From positions 1 through 32,194 of the forward strand of contig ONTZ01000044.1 in the NCBI GenBank assembly GCA_900320905.1: DNA of 32,194 bases, written 5' to 3'. Made by a program: the position numbers and the translations under genes. Below the pieces are notes generated by a model, which searched no databases, had not been told where the DNA came from, and was given only the letters and a program-made list of their open reading frames with translations. Shown piece by piece: positions 13,568-22,349 of this stretch; positions within the stretch are counted from its first letter, which is position 1, and every line of letters starts with the position of its first letter. This DNA comes from an uncultured Prevotella sp. GTDB taxonomy: Bacteria; Bacteroidota; Bacteroidia; Bacteroidales; Bacteroidaceae.

Positions 13568-14738
13568 GGTGAGGTATCTAAGAAATATCTGGGTTATCGC
13601 GAAGCGTGAGTGCAAGATTCTGTGGAAGAATCCCATTTACGGTTTCTGCATGGTCGTCTTCCCGCTCCTGGCATTGTTTTTCTTCACATCGTTGATGGAC
13701 GACGGCCTGCCTACGGATATGCCCGTTGGCATCGTCGACCTCGACAATACCTCCACCTCGCGCAGCCTCGTCCGTCGTCTCGATGCGTTCCAGAGTTCGC
13801 AGGTGGTGGCGCGTTATCCGAGTGTCGCCGAGGCGCGTCAGGCCATCCAGGACAATGAGATCTACGCCTTCCTCTACATCCCTAAGGGTACGACGGAGGC
13901 ACTGCTCTCCTCGCGTCGCCCCAAGATATCCTATTATTACAATCTCGCCTCCATCATGTCGGGTGCACTGCTGATGAAGGACTTGAAGACCATCTCCAAC
14001 CTCGGCTCCGCTGCCGTGGGACAAGCCACGATGCGTGCCAAGGGCTATACGCCCGAACAGATACAGGCCTTCCTGCAACCCATTCGCATTGATCTGCACC
14101 AGATTGCCAATCCCTGGACCAACTACAATCTCTACCTCTCCACCGTCTTCGTGCCGGGTGTGATGATGCTCTTTATGTTTCTCATCAGTGCCTATTCCCT
14201 CGGTATGGAACTGAAGTTTGATCGTGGCAAGGAGTGGATAGCGAAAGCCGATGGCAACATCATCGTTGCCATCCTCGGGAAATACTTGCCTCAGGCACTG
14301 GTGTTCCTCACGCTGATATGCTTCTATGAGTTCTATATCTACCAAGTGGTCCATTTCCCGCATGTCGGGGGCTGGGGCAGCATCGTGCTGTTGGCTCTCT
14401 TGGAGGTGTTTGCCTCCATCGGCTTCGGCGTGTTCGCCTTCGGACTGATGCCGTCGCTCCGTATGTCGATGAGTATCTGTTCGCTCTGGGCGGTGCTCAG
14501 TTTCTCGCTGGCAGGCTCCGCCTTCCCCGTGATGGGTATGGACACCCCGATACAGGCGCTCTCGTGGCTCTTCCCGTTGCGCCACTACTATATGCTTTAT
14601 CAGATCACCGTGTTCAACGGCTTCCCGCTCGTCGATGCATGGTACCATCTCGTGGCTCTCATCGCCTTCACGCTGTTGCCGTGGTTCGTCATCCGTAAGA
14701 TTAAAAACGCCATGCTCACCTATGTCTATATTCCATAA
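13566..14738 (+). CDS. ABC-2 type transporter permease
   Basis: A 390-residue inner-membrane protein of the ABC-2 permease (YhhJ/YbhS-like) type: one N-terminal helix after a basic stretch (WVIAKRECKILWKNPIYGFCMVVFPLLALFFF), a large periplasmic domain (about residues 40-205) containing MPVGIVDLDNTSTSRSLVRRLD, and five C-terminal helices ending near LLPWFVIRKIKNAML. MPVGIVDLDNT is a strong family landmark. It pairs with the next gene, whose ATG lies inside its 3' end, to form a heterodimeric permease. No ABC ATPase gene is found nearby, which these permeases normally need. The product exported is unknown. Confidence 0.9.
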   Translation: MVRYLRNIWVIAKRECKILWKNPIYGFCMVVFPLLALFFFTSLMDDGLPTDMPVGIVDLDNTSTSRSLVRRLDAFQSSQVVARYPSVAEARQAIQDNEIYAFLYIPKGTTEALLSSRRPKISYYYNLASIMSGALLMKDLKTISNLGSAAVGQATMRAKGYTPEQIQAFLQPIRIDLHQIANPWTNYNLYLSTVFVPGVMMLFMFLISAYSLGMELKFDRGKEWIAKADGNIIVAILGKYLPQALVFLTLICFYEFYIYQVVHFPHVGGWGSIVLLALLEVFASIGFGVFAFGLMPSLRMSMSICSLWAVLSFSLAGSAFPVMGMDTPIQALSWLFPLRHYYMLYQITVFNGFPLVDAWYHLVALIAFTLLPWFVIRKIKNAMLTYVYIP

Positions 14739-15990
14739 TATATATAACTGGTTGGAGGATGCTGCCTACGTGTGGCGGCAGGAGGTCAAGCAGGTCTTCC
14801 GTGACGAGGGCGTGCTCATCTTCTGCGTTATCGTACCACTCGTCTATCCGCTGCTCTACTCGTGGATCTACAACAATGAGGTGGTCCATGAGGTGCCTGT
14901 GGCAGTGGTCGATCTGTCGCACTCGCAGCAGTCGCGCCAGTTCATCCGGATGTGCGACGCCTCGCCTGATGTGCGGGTGGCCTATTATGCCGAAGACCTC
15001 GACGATGCGCAGTCGCTCGTCAGTCGGCAGGTGGTGAAGGGCATCTACCTCATCCCCGAGGATTTTGCCAGCCATCTGAACCGTATGGAACAGGCCACCG
15101 TCAGTGTCTATTGCGACATGGCACTGATGCTCGCCTATAAGGCCATCTACCAGACCTCCATTGCTGTGACTCAGGCGATGGGTGCCGAGATACAGACCAA
15201 GGTCTCTGGCAACTATACTGCCCGCGAGGACGAGATCACCACCCGTCCGCTCGACTTCGAGGACGTGCCCATCTTCAATCCGCAGGGCGGCTATGGCTCG
15301 TCCATTCTCCCTGCCGTGCTGATGCTCATCCTGCAACAGACGCTGGTGCTGGGCATTGGACTGGCGGCAGGCACAGCCCGCGAGCGCAACCGCTACGGTG
15401 ACCTCGTGCCGATCAACAACTGTTACGGCGGGGTGGGGCGTATCGTCCTGGGCAAGTCGCTGTGCTACCTGATGGTCTATGCCGTCATGGGTGCCTTCCT
15501 CACGATGGTCGTGCCGCGTCTCTTCCATTTCCTGCAACTGGCCACCTGGCAGAACCTCCTGGCGCTGATGGTGCCCTACGTACTGGCGTGCATCTTCTTC
15601 GGCATGACGGTGTCGTGCCTCGTGCGCTACCGTGAGAACGTGATGCTCCTCGTGGTGTTCATCTCACTGCCCCTGCTGTTCCTCACAGGTGTGTCATGGC
15701 CGCAGTCGGCCATCCCCGGTGCCTGGCAGGGCGTGTCGTGGCTCTTCCCCAGCACTTTCGGCATCCGTGCCTTCGTGCGGATGAACACGCTGGGCGGCAC
15801 CCTCGGCGATGTGGCCCCTGAGGTGCGCTATCTGTGGATTCAGGCGGCTGCCTACTTTGCTGCGGCCTGCCTTGTCTATGGCCACCAACTGCATATCTCA
15901 CGCCAGCATGCCCGCGAGCGCCTCGACTACCTCCGCAAGAAGCGTCAGGTGCGTCTTGGTATCAAACGATTAAACACATCAAAGATATGA
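14722..15990 (+). CDS. ABC-2 type transporter permease, second subunit
   Basis: A 422-residue partner of the preceding permease with the same plan: N-terminal helix (GVLIFCVIVPLVYPLLYSWIYNNE), periplasmic domain with VPVAVVDLSHSQQSRQFIRM, and a C-terminal helix bundle with LVVFISLPLLFLTGVSWP, where G-x-x-x-P is typical of the family. The frame is open from 14635, but ATG 14722 is chosen because the preceding 29 residues have no family character and 14722 gives a 17-bp overlap with the upstream gene. Its TGA overlaps the ATG of the CDP-alcohol phosphotransferase-like gene (ATGA at 15987), so translation is coupled through to a lipid-type enzyme. Confidence 0.9.
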   Translation: MSIFHNIYNWLEDAAYVWRQEVKQVFRDEGVLIFCVIVPLVYPLLYSWIYNNEVVHEVPVAVVDLSHSQQSRQFIRMCDASPDVRVAYYAEDLDDAQSLVSRQVVKGIYLIPEDFASHLNRMEQATVSVYCDMALMLAYKAIYQTSIAVTQAMGAEIQTKVSGNYTAREDEITTRPLDFEDVPIFNPQGGYGSSILPAVLMLILQQTLVLGIGLAAGTARERNRYGDLVPINNCYGGVGRIVLGKSLCYLMVYAVMGAFLTMVVPRLFHFLQLATWQNLLALMVPYVLACIFFGMTVSCLVRYRENVMLLVVFISLPLLFLTGVSWPQSAIPGAWQGVSWLFPSTFGIRAFVRMNTLGGTLGDVAPEVRYLWIQAAAYFAAACLVYGHQLHISRQHARERLDYLRKKRQVRLGIKRLNTSKI

Positions 15991-16967
15991 ATGAGAAATA
16001 CTTTCAGACCCTGAAATCCGCAGAGACGGAGGATTGGCTCGACTTCCATGTCATCCGTCCGCTCTGCTACTATTGCGCAAAAGGCTTCGACTATTTCGAT
16101 ATCCACCCCAATACGGTAACCATCCTGTCGATGTTTATCGGCGCAGGCAGTTGCGTGCTGTTTGCCCACGGTAGTTTCTATTACGAGGGTACCGCCGGCA
16201 TTCTCTACAACCTTGCCGCCATCGCCCTGCTGATGGTTGCCGACATCCTCGACTGCACCGACGGTCAGTTGGCCCGCATGACGGGTAAGAAGAGCCGTGT
16301 GGGCCGCATCCTTGACGGACTGGCAGGCTTCACGTGGTTCACGCCCATCTATGTGGCCTTCGTGTGGCGCTTCTACCATTACCACAGTCTGGAGTTCGGC
16401 TGGCTCGGCATCGCCGACACGCCGACGAACGTGTGGATTGCTACGGCTGTCGTGTTTGTCTTTGGTCTGTTGTCAGGCTTTAAGGGCATCGCCTCGCAGC
16501 AGCGACTGGCCGACTATTACATCCAGGTGCATCTCTTCTTCCTGAAGGGCGAGAAGGGCAGCGAGTTCGACAACAGCGTGCGCCAGCAGGAGATCTACGA
16601 TGGAATGGGGCCTGAGACACCTGGCTACGTGCGCTGGTTCCAGAAGTCGTACATCGACTATACGCGTAAGCAGGAGAAGGTCACGCCTCAGTTCCAGCGT
16701 CTGCTGTCGGTGCTGCGCAGTAAGTTCGGCAGCATGGATCAGGTGCCACAGACGGTGCATGAGGATATCCACCGCTCGTCGCTGGCGCTGATGTTCTGGA
16801 ACGGCTTGCTCACGTTCAACTTCCGTTCCTTCTGGCTGTTCCTTTTCTGTCTGATCGACCTGCCCGCTGAGTTCTTCCTCTTCGAGGTCTTCGCCATGGG
16901 ACTGCTCACGGAATATGTGCGCCGCCGCCACGAAGGCTTCTGCCGCCGCATCGCAGATAGCATATAA
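15987..16967 (+). CDS. CDP-alcohol phosphatidyltransferase-like membrane protein with altered active site
   Basis: A 326-residue multi-helix membrane protein. Residues 89-114 contain the CDP-alcohol phosphotransferase signature DxxDGxxARx8GxxxDxxx, with D89, D92, G93, A96, R97, G106 and D110. The last expected aspartate (position 114) is glycine (ILDGLAG). In studied enzymes that fourth aspartate is proposed as the catalytic base, so activity or chemistry may differ. Substrate cannot be told; family members make phospholipids such as PS, PI, PG or related alcohol phosphates. ATG 15987 overlaps the upstream permease stop; the frame extends back to 15834 but without family features. The coupling to an efflux permease pair suggests co-expression, not proven joint function. 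Confidence 0.85.
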   Translation: MNEKYFQTLKSAETEDWLDFHVIRPLCYYCAKGFDYFDIHPNTVTILSMFIGAGSCVLFAHGSFYYEGTAGILYNLAAIALLMVADILDCTDGQLARMTGKKSRVGRILDGLAGFTWFTPIYVAFVWRFYHYHSLEFGWLGIADTPTNVWIATAVVFVFGLLSGFKGIASQQRLADYYIQVHLFFLKGEKGSEFDNSVRQQEIYDGMGPETPGYVRWFQKSYIDYTRKQEKVTPQFQRLLSVLRSKFGSMDQVPQTVHEDIHRSSLALMFWNGLLTFNFRSFWLFLFCLIDLPAEFFLFEVFAMGLLTEYVRRRHEGFCRRIADSI

Positions 16968-17012
16968 CAGTCTTATAGCCGACGATAGCTTTACGACATA
17001 ACTGATCAAGGT

Positions 17013-18320
17013 ATGATACAACAATTGTTGGGATTCGATCCAGCCACGATGACCTTGCGTAAGGAGGTGATAGGTGGCATTACTACATTCCTGACGATGG
17101 CCTACATCCTGGCCGTTAATCCCAGTATCCTATCGGAAACAGGCATGGATGCCGGTGCTGTGTTTACCACAACCTGTCTTTCTGCCATCGTGGGTACGCT
17201 GGTGATGGCACTCTATGCCAAGTTGCCGTTTGCCCTGGCTCCTGGCATGGGACTGAATGCGTTCTTTGCCTTCACCGTGGTATTGACCATGGGCTATAGT
17301 TGGCAGTTCGCACTGACTGCGGTACTGATAGAAGGAATCATCTTCATCCTGCTCACCGTCACAGGACTGCGTCAGCATATCGTCAATGCTATTCCGCTGG
17401 TGATGCGGCGTGCCATCAGTCCAGGTATCGGATTATTCATTGCCTTCGTCGGACTGAAGGGTGCGGGCATTGTCACTTCGTCGGAATCGACCTTTATCAC
17501 TTTGGGTAACATGCACGACCCAGCCGTGCTGTTAGGCATCTTCGGCATCGTGTTTACGGCTGCCATGCTCGTCAGGCGTGTGACTGGGGCATTGCTCCTC
17601 GGCATCTTGATCACTACCATCGTGGGTATCCCGTTGGGTATCACAAACTATACGGGTATTTTCTCAACGCCGCCATCGATAACACCTATCTTATGGCAGT
17701 TCGAGTGGCACAATATTCTGACTGTCGATATGATCGTAGTGGTGCTCACCTTCCTGTTTATCGATATGTTTGACACGATAGGTACGCTGATAGGCGTGTC
17801 TAACCGAGCCGGTATGGTGGATGACGATGGTAACGTGAAGAACTTGAATCAGGCTTTCATGGCTGACGCGATCGGTACCACTGTAGGCGCCATACTTGGC
17901 ACATCTACAGTGACGACCTATGTGGAGAGTGCCTCAGGTGTGAATGCTGGTGGGCGCAGTGGTCTCACCAGTCTTACGGCAGCCCTGTGCTTTGCTGTGG
18001 CACTGCTCTTCGCCCCACTGTTCCTGGCCATCCCCGATCAGGCTACGGCAGCCGCGTTGATACTGGTTGGAGTTATGATGATGTACGATGTGCGCAAGGT
18101 TGACTTCTCCGACTATGTGACAGGTACTCCTTGCTTTATCTGTATTGTGATGATGCCACTCACCTACAGCATCTCCGACGGAATCCTGCTGGGTGTGATT
18201 TCGTATGTGCTGATTCACCTGTTGTCGGGTACCATGAAGGATAAGGATGCACGTAACAACATGAACTGGGCCACCATACTATTGGCCGCTCTCTTCGTCT
18301 GCCGATACGCATTTCTTTAA
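17013..18320 (+). CDS. NCS2-family purine permease (AzgA/PbuG-like)
   Basis: A 435-residue inner-membrane protein with about 12-14 helices that should import a purine base (adenine, guanine or hypoxanthine) with protons. It starts LLGFDPATMTLRKEVIGGITTFLTMAYILAVNPSIL, the standard opening of the AzgA/PbuG branch, and has APGMGLNAFFAFTVV, the FIDMFDTIGTLIGVSNRAGM block and GTSTVTTYVESASGVNAGGRSGLTS, which holds the conserved E and N of the substrate site. It is 45 bp after the phosphatidyltransferase-like gene; only a weak TAGCTTTA box lies between, so it may be read through from upstream. Convergent with mrp, with just 12 bp between the stop codons. Confidence 0.93.
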   Translation: MIQQLLGFDPATMTLRKEVIGGITTFLTMAYILAVNPSILSETGMDAGAVFTTTCLSAIVGTLVMALYAKLPFALAPGMGLNAFFAFTVVLTMGYSWQFALTAVLIEGIIFILLTVTGLRQHIVNAIPLVMRRAISPGIGLFIAFVGLKGAGIVTSSESTFITLGNMHDPAVLLGIFGIVFTAAMLVRRVTGALLLGILITTIVGIPLGITNYTGIFSTPPSITPILWQFEWHNILTVDMIVVVLTFLFIDMFDTIGTLIGVSNRAGMVDDDGNVKNLNQAFMADAIGTTVGAILGTSTVTTYVESASGVNAGGRSGLTSLTAALCFAVALLFAPLFLAIPDQATAAALILVGVMMMYDVRKVDFSDYVTGTPCFICIVMMPLTYSISDGILLGVISYVLIHLLSGTMKDKDARNNMNWATILLAALFVCRYAFL

Positions 18321-18332
18321 TACAATACGCAC

Positions 18333-19451
18333 TTATTTCATGCCCACGATATGGGTGGGCGGCTGTTCTTTGTTGCGGCGGTTGACGACGGTGACGACGG
18401 CTTGGGCCAAGTTGATGAAGGCAAGTCCTGTAGCAGTGTCGCTGCTCAGCGCGGCGGGTGTGCCATTGTCGCCGCTGTCGCAGATGCTCTGCACGAGGGG
18501 TATCTGCGCCAACAGGGGTACGTCCATCTCCTGAGCAAGTGCCTTGCAACCCTCCTTGCCAAAGATGTAATACTTGTTCTCCGGCAGTTCGGCGGGGGTG
18601 AACCACGCCATATTCTCTATCAGTCCGAGGATGGGGACGTTCACTTTCTCATTGCGGTACATGTCGATGCCTTTGCGGGCATCGGCGAGGGCCACCTGCT
18701 GTGGGGTGGAGACGATGACGGCTCCCGTGATGGGGAGCGTCTGCAGGAGCGTCAGGTGGATGTCGCTGGTGCCTGGAGGGGTGTCGAGGATGAAGTAGTC
18801 GAGTTCGCCCCAGTCGGCATCGGCGATGAGTTGCTTCAGGGCACTCGTGGCCATGCCGCCGCGCCAGAGTGTGGCGGTGGTGGGCGAGACGAAGAAGCCG
18901 ATGCTCAGTAATTTCACGCCGTATTTCTCGATGGGACAGATGAGGTCGCGCCCGTCTTTCTTCACGGCGTAGGGACGCTCATCCTCAACATCGAACATCT
19001 TGGGCATCGAGGGCCCGAAGATATCGGTATCGAGCAAACCCACCTTATAGCCTAAGCGTGCCAGGGCGATGGCGAGGTTGGCAGAGACGGTGCTCTTGCC
19101 CACGCCGCCCTTGCCGCTGCTCACGGCGATGATATTCTTCACGCCTGGCAGCATCTGACCGACCTCTGGGCGTGGGACGCTCTTGAACTCTGTGACAATC
19201 TCGACGTCGATGTCTTTCCCACAGTGGTATTTGATGGCTGCCTCGGCGGCCTTGACGGTGGAGCGCAGGAAGGGATCGGTATCGCGGGGGAACTCCAGCA
19301 CGACCTTCACCTTCCACGGCTCGCCTTTGCTCTGCGGAGCGGCTACCGACGGCGTATCAGCCACCATCCCGCTCTCCACGAGACTCTTCTTCGTGCCGGC
19401 ATACGTCACCGTCGCCAGCGCATCCATGATCAGTTGCGGATAGAGAGCCAT
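18333..19451 (-). CDS. mrp: Mrp/ApbC-type Fe-S cluster carrier ATPase
   Basis: A 372-residue cytoplasmic P-loop protein of the Mrp/NBP35 family, which binds and delivers Fe-S clusters. The N-terminal 95 residues form a DUF59/MIP18-type domain (LIMDALATVTY...VKVVLEFP). The ATPase domain follows: deviant Walker A SSGKGGVGKST at 111-121, then VGLLDTDIFGPSMPKMF, RGGMATSALKQLI, DYFILDTPPGTSDIHLTL and the TPQQVALADARKGI switch. The CxxC cluster-binding pair of E. coli Mrp is absent: the corresponding region reads ENMAWFTPAELPENKYYIFG, as seems usual in Bacteroidota. Last gene of the six-gene minus-strand unit; starts 1 bp after the bspA-like stop. Confidence 0.92.
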   Translation of the reverse strand: MALYPQLIMDALATVTYAGTKKSLVESGMVADTPSVAAPQSKGEPWKVKVVLEFPRDTDPFLRSTVKAAEAAIKYHCGKDIDVEIVTEFKSVPRPEVGQMLPGVKNIIAVSSGKGGVGKSTVSANLAIALARLGYKVGLLDTDIFGPSMPKMFDVEDERPYAVKKDGRDLICPIEKYGVKLLSIGFFVSPTTATLWRGGMATSALKQLIADADWGELDYFILDTPPGTSDIHLTLLQTLPITGAVIVSTPQQVALADARKGIDMYRNEKVNVPILGLIENMAWFTPAELPENKYYIFGKEGCKALAQEMDVPLLAQIPLVQSICDSGDNGTPAALSSDTATGLAFINLAQAVVTVVNRRNKEQPPTHIVGMK

Positions 19452-19452
19452 C

Positions 19453-21183
19453 TTATTCTTTCTCTTTCAGTACGTAGACTTTCACCCAGTCCTTGTTGGC
19501 CATGTAGAGGGTCTTGCTGTTCTTCGGCAACCAGAACGAGCAACTCACCACATCCTTGAAGGTGCTCCGGGAGATGGCTGGCGGGGTGGGAGTGTTGAGG
19601 ATGACATCGCGCAGGCTCGGGCACTTGGCAAAGGCAGAGCCACCAATCTTCTTCAGGGCGACGGGGAGTTCGGCTCTGGCGAGCATCGTGCACTCCAAGA
19701 AGGCATCGCTGCCGATGGTGGTCACGGCGATAGGTATCTTGATGCTTTGCAGCGAGGCGCACTTCTCGAAGGCATCGTCGCCGATGGCTGTCAGGGCGGC
19801 GGGTAGGTCGATGGCTGTCAGTGAGGTGCACTCCTGAAAGGCCTTCGTTTCAATCTTCTTCACCGAGGCGGGCAGGGTGATGCTGCGCAGGGCGTTGCAA
19901 CGATAGAAGGTCTTGCTGTCGATCTCTGACACCATGCCGTTGATGGCGACGCTGTCGAGGGTAGCACAGCCCTCGAAGGCGCTGCTGCCAATCGATTTCA
20001 CCATATTGGGGATGATGGCCTCGCGCAGACTGCTGCACTCCTTGAAGGCCTCGGAGCCGATCTTCGTCAGCGAGGCGGGGAATTCTATCTCTGCGAGGGT
20101 CTGGCACTTCTCGAAGGCACTGCTGCCTATTTCCTTGACGGTCGACGGCAGGGTGAGGGCAGTGAGCGTGCTGCATCCGTAGAAGGTATTGGAGTTGATC
20201 TCGTCGATGCTGCCCTGGATGGTGACGGTGCTCAGCGAGGTGCAGTTCTTGAAGACACCACTGCCGAGTTTAGAGAGTTTGTCGAGGGTGACGCCGACAA
20301 GACTCTTACAGTCCTCGAAGGCATTGCTGCCAATCTTGCTGACATTGCCCATTTCGACGGCGGTGATGGCGGCGCAGTCCTCAAAGGCGGAGTTGCCAAT
20401 CTCGTCGCAGTCTTCAGGCAGGTCGAGGGTAGGGATGCTCTTGCAGTCGCGGAAGGCATCGTTACCGATGGACTTCACGCTCTCCGGCAGCGTCACGGTG
20501 GTCAGAATCTCGCAGCCCTTGAAGGTGGCATTGCCAATCTTCTTTATCTTACCGGAGATGTTGGCGGTGGCGAGAGCCTTACAGCCGTTGAAGGCCTCGT
20601 TGCCGAGGTCTGTCACATTCTCGGGAATCTCGATGGCACCGAGGGCCTTGCAGTTCTCGAAAGCCTCGTTGCCGATGGTGGTGACACCCTGCGGAATGGT
20701 GATGGTGGCTAATGCCTCACAATCCTGGAAGGCCTGATCGCCGATGGCGGTGACGCTCTCAGGGATATTGACCTCTGGCAGCGACGCACAGCCGTTGAAG
20801 CAGTTCTTGCTGATGGCGGTGATGCCGCGTGGCAGGGTGACTCTCAGCAGTTGCTTGGCACCGTCGAAGAGTCCGTTGGGGAGTGTGGTGGTGCGCTTGG
20901 CATCCTTACCCTCTGTGAAGACGGCTTCGGAGAGGTCGATGCTGGTGACGACACACTCGCCCTTCTTCTCGTTGGCCTTCGAACGGTTGACGATCTGCTG
21001 GAGCAGTTTGATGTCGGCGCTGTTGAGCGGGCCGCTGACTTTCAACTCAGAGATTTTGAACATCTCTTCTTTCTGGATCTGCTTCGAGAGCAGTCCGACG
21101 GAATCCACCGTCACGTTCTTTGAAATCTGTGCGGAGGCAAACAGGGGTAGTGCTGCCAGCGCGATGGAAAGTAGTCTTTTCAT
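19453..21183 (-). CDS. BspA-type leucine-rich-repeat secreted protein
   Basis: A 576-residue protein with a signal peptide (MKRLLSIALAALPLFASAQ) and, from about residue 110 to the end, some 18 tandem repeats of about 23 residues with the pattern IPxxVTxIGxxAFxxCxxLxxI, the Treponema/BspA-type LRR (LRR_5). Such proteins form a surface solenoid used for binding host or bacterial partners. No C-terminal T9SS sorting domain, LPXTG or further anchor is seen: the protein ends just after the last repeat (WVKVYVLKEKE), so it may be periplasmic or released. The frame is open to 21264, but ATG 21183 gives the signal peptide and sits 7 bp after trmB. Unusual location, between a tRNA methyltransferase and an Fe-S carrier gene. 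Confidence 0.9.
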   Translation of the reverse strand: MKRLLSIALAALPLFASAQISKNVTVDSVGLLSKQIQKEEMFKISELKVSGPLNSADIKLLQQIVNRSKANEKKGECVVTSIDLSEAVFTEGKDAKRTTTLPNGLFDGAKQLLRVTLPRGITAISKNCFNGCASLPEVNIPESVTAIGDQAFQDCEALATITIPQGVTTIGNEAFENCKALGAIEIPENVTDLGNEAFNGCKALATANISGKIKKIGNATFKGCEILTTVTLPESVKSIGNDAFRDCKSIPTLDLPEDCDEIGNSAFEDCAAITAVEMGNVSKIGSNAFEDCKSLVGVTLDKLSKLGSGVFKNCTSLSTVTIQGSIDEINSNTFYGCSTLTALTLPSTVKEIGSSAFEKCQTLAEIEFPASLTKIGSEAFKECSSLREAIIPNMVKSIGSSAFEGCATLDSVAINGMVSEIDSKTFYRCNALRSITLPASVKKIETKAFQECTSLTAIDLPAALTAIGDDAFEKCASLQSIKIPIAVTTIGSDAFLECTMLARAELPVALKKIGGSAFAKCPSLRDVILNTPTPPAISRSTFKDVVSCSFWLPKNSKTLYMANKDWVKVYVLKEKE

Positions 21184-21190
21184 ATTGTTA

Positions 21191-22003
21191 TTATTTTGCT
21201 TTGTCGAGGCTGCTGCGCTTCGAGCGGTGGTAGGAGCGGTAGTCGTCGAGTTCGATCTCGACATCGGGCTCTGTCAGAGCACCCTCACGAGGCAGTTGCC
21301 ATTTCATATACTTGATGTTCAGCCCCCGGGCAATCCACATCGATTCGTAGTAGGTCTGTATCGAGAGGAGTTCGGGGCTGATTTCGCTAGGCGAGCCTAG
21401 GTCTCTCCTAGGATCTCCTAGGTCTTGCCTAGGATTGCCTAGGTGATAGAGATCCTCTGTCCTAAAAAGCAGAGGCAGGCTGTTTCTCTCTACCATATAC
21501 GTCGTATAAGTAAAGAGGAAGTTCGAGTCGGTCTTCAGGTGGATGATGCCACCGTCGATGAGAAAATGGCGGTAGCGTGCCATGAAGAAAGTTGAGGTGA
21601 GACGCTTGCGAGGGTTCTTCATCTGCGGGTCGGAGAAGGTGAGCCAGATCTCCTGTACCTCGTCCTCAGCGAAGAAACGCTCGATGATCTCGATGTTCGT
21701 GCGGAGGAAGGCCACGTTTTTCAGACCTTCGTGGAGAGCCTGGGTGGCTCCTGTCCACATGCGGGCTCCCTTGATGTCGACACCGATGAAGTTGATGTCG
21801 GGGTAGAGTTTGGCGAGTTCCACGGTGTATTCTCCTTTGCCGCAGCCCAGTTCGAGTACGATGGGGTTTGGGTTGTGGAAATACTGCTCGCGCCAGTGCC
21901 CCTGCATCTCAAAGGGCACGTGTTCCACTACCGAATAGGGGTACTGGAACACGTTCTCGTAGGTCTCCATGTCGGCGAACTTCGCCAGTTTGCCTTTGCC
22001 CAT
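21191..22003 (-). CDS. trmB: tRNA (guanine-N7-)-methyltransferase
   Basis: A 270-residue SAM-dependent enzyme that forms m7G46 in tRNA variable loops. The SAM-binding motif [16 protein letters not shown] lies at residues 49-64, [10 protein letters not shown] at 72-81, and the family's catalytic/tRNA-binding stretch [16 protein letters not shown] at 122-137. Residues about 188-206 form three heptapeptide repeats ([21 protein letters not shown]) encoded by a CCTAGG array; this is an in-frame insertion in an otherwise ordinary protein, between the DLYHLG and the LLSIQTYYE segments. The ATG overlaps the TM2 gene stop (TAATG), and the bspA-like gene follows after 7 bp. Confidence 0.93.
   Translation of the reverse strand: MGKGKLAKFADMETYENVFQYPYSVVEHVPFEMQGHWREQYFHNPNPIVLELGCGKGEYTVELAKLYPDINFIGVDIKGARMWTGATQALHEGLKNVAFLRTNIEIIERFFAEDEVQEIWLTFSDPQMKNPRKRLTSTFFMARYRHFLIDGGIIHLKTDSNFLFTYTTYMVERNSLPLLFRTEDLYHLGNPRQDLGDPRRDLGSPSEISPELLSIQTYYESMWIARGLNIKYMKWQLPREGALTEPDVEIELDDYRSYHRSKRSSLDKAK
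21386..21443. repeat. CCTAGG palindrome array B (inside trmB)
   Basis: GCTAGG at 21386, then perfect CCTAGG at 21396, 21407, 21417, 21428 and 21438. Intervals alternate 10, 11, 10, 11, 10, so two units make 21 bp = 7 codons and the frame is kept. Encodes the heptapeptide repeat in TrmB. Confidence 0.95.
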
Positions 22004-22347
22004 TAAAGCATATATTTTATGGATCTGAACTTCTTCAGATTGTTACTTCTTGTCGCTGACATTATTAGGAATAAGTCAATCAACCACCATAATCCGAATC
22101 CTCCAATTGTAATCAATTTTAAGATTCCTAATAAGATGTCGCCAATATAGAAACGATCAATACCGAATCCCCCGACAAAGAAAGAAATAATTAATGCTAA
22201 AACAGGATTCTTCCATTGTTGCTGAATAATAAAATCTCCCTTAGATTCTTCCGACTCAGCAAGAGCATTTCTAATTTCAAATAAACTCTCTTGTGGAAAG
22301 TATTTGTTATTGATTAAGACGAATTGATCAACTTTATTCTTATCCAT
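22003..22347 (-). CDS. TM2-domain membrane protein
   Basis: A 114-residue protein. The C-terminal half is a TM2 domain: two helices separated by a short polar turn, with [23 protein letters not shown], then [24 protein letters not shown]. The G-x-x-G-x-(D/H)-x-F-Y and W-x-x-D signature residues are clear. The N-terminal 45 residues are charged and likely cytoplasmic. Function of TM2 proteins in bacteria is not established. Its base composition is clearly AT-richer than the flanking ilvE and trmB genes, as is its DUF805 neighbour. Starts 2 bp after the DUF805 stop and shares one base with the trmB start (TAATG). Confidence 0.88.
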   Translation of the reverse strand: MDKNKVDQFVLINNKYFPQESLFEIRNALAESEESKGDFIIQQQWKNPVLALIISFFVGGFGIDRFYIGDILLGILKLITIGGFGLWWLIDLFLIMSATRSNNLKKFRSIKYML

Positions 22348-22349
22348 GT

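Noticed and set aside
14635-14721. Upstream extension of the second ABC permease
   Set aside because: These codons are an out-of-frame reading of the first permease gene and lack family features; ATG 14722 fits better.
16986-16993. TAGCTTTA as a promoter for the NCS2 permease
   Set aside because: It deviates in the key last base and has no TTTG at the right distance.
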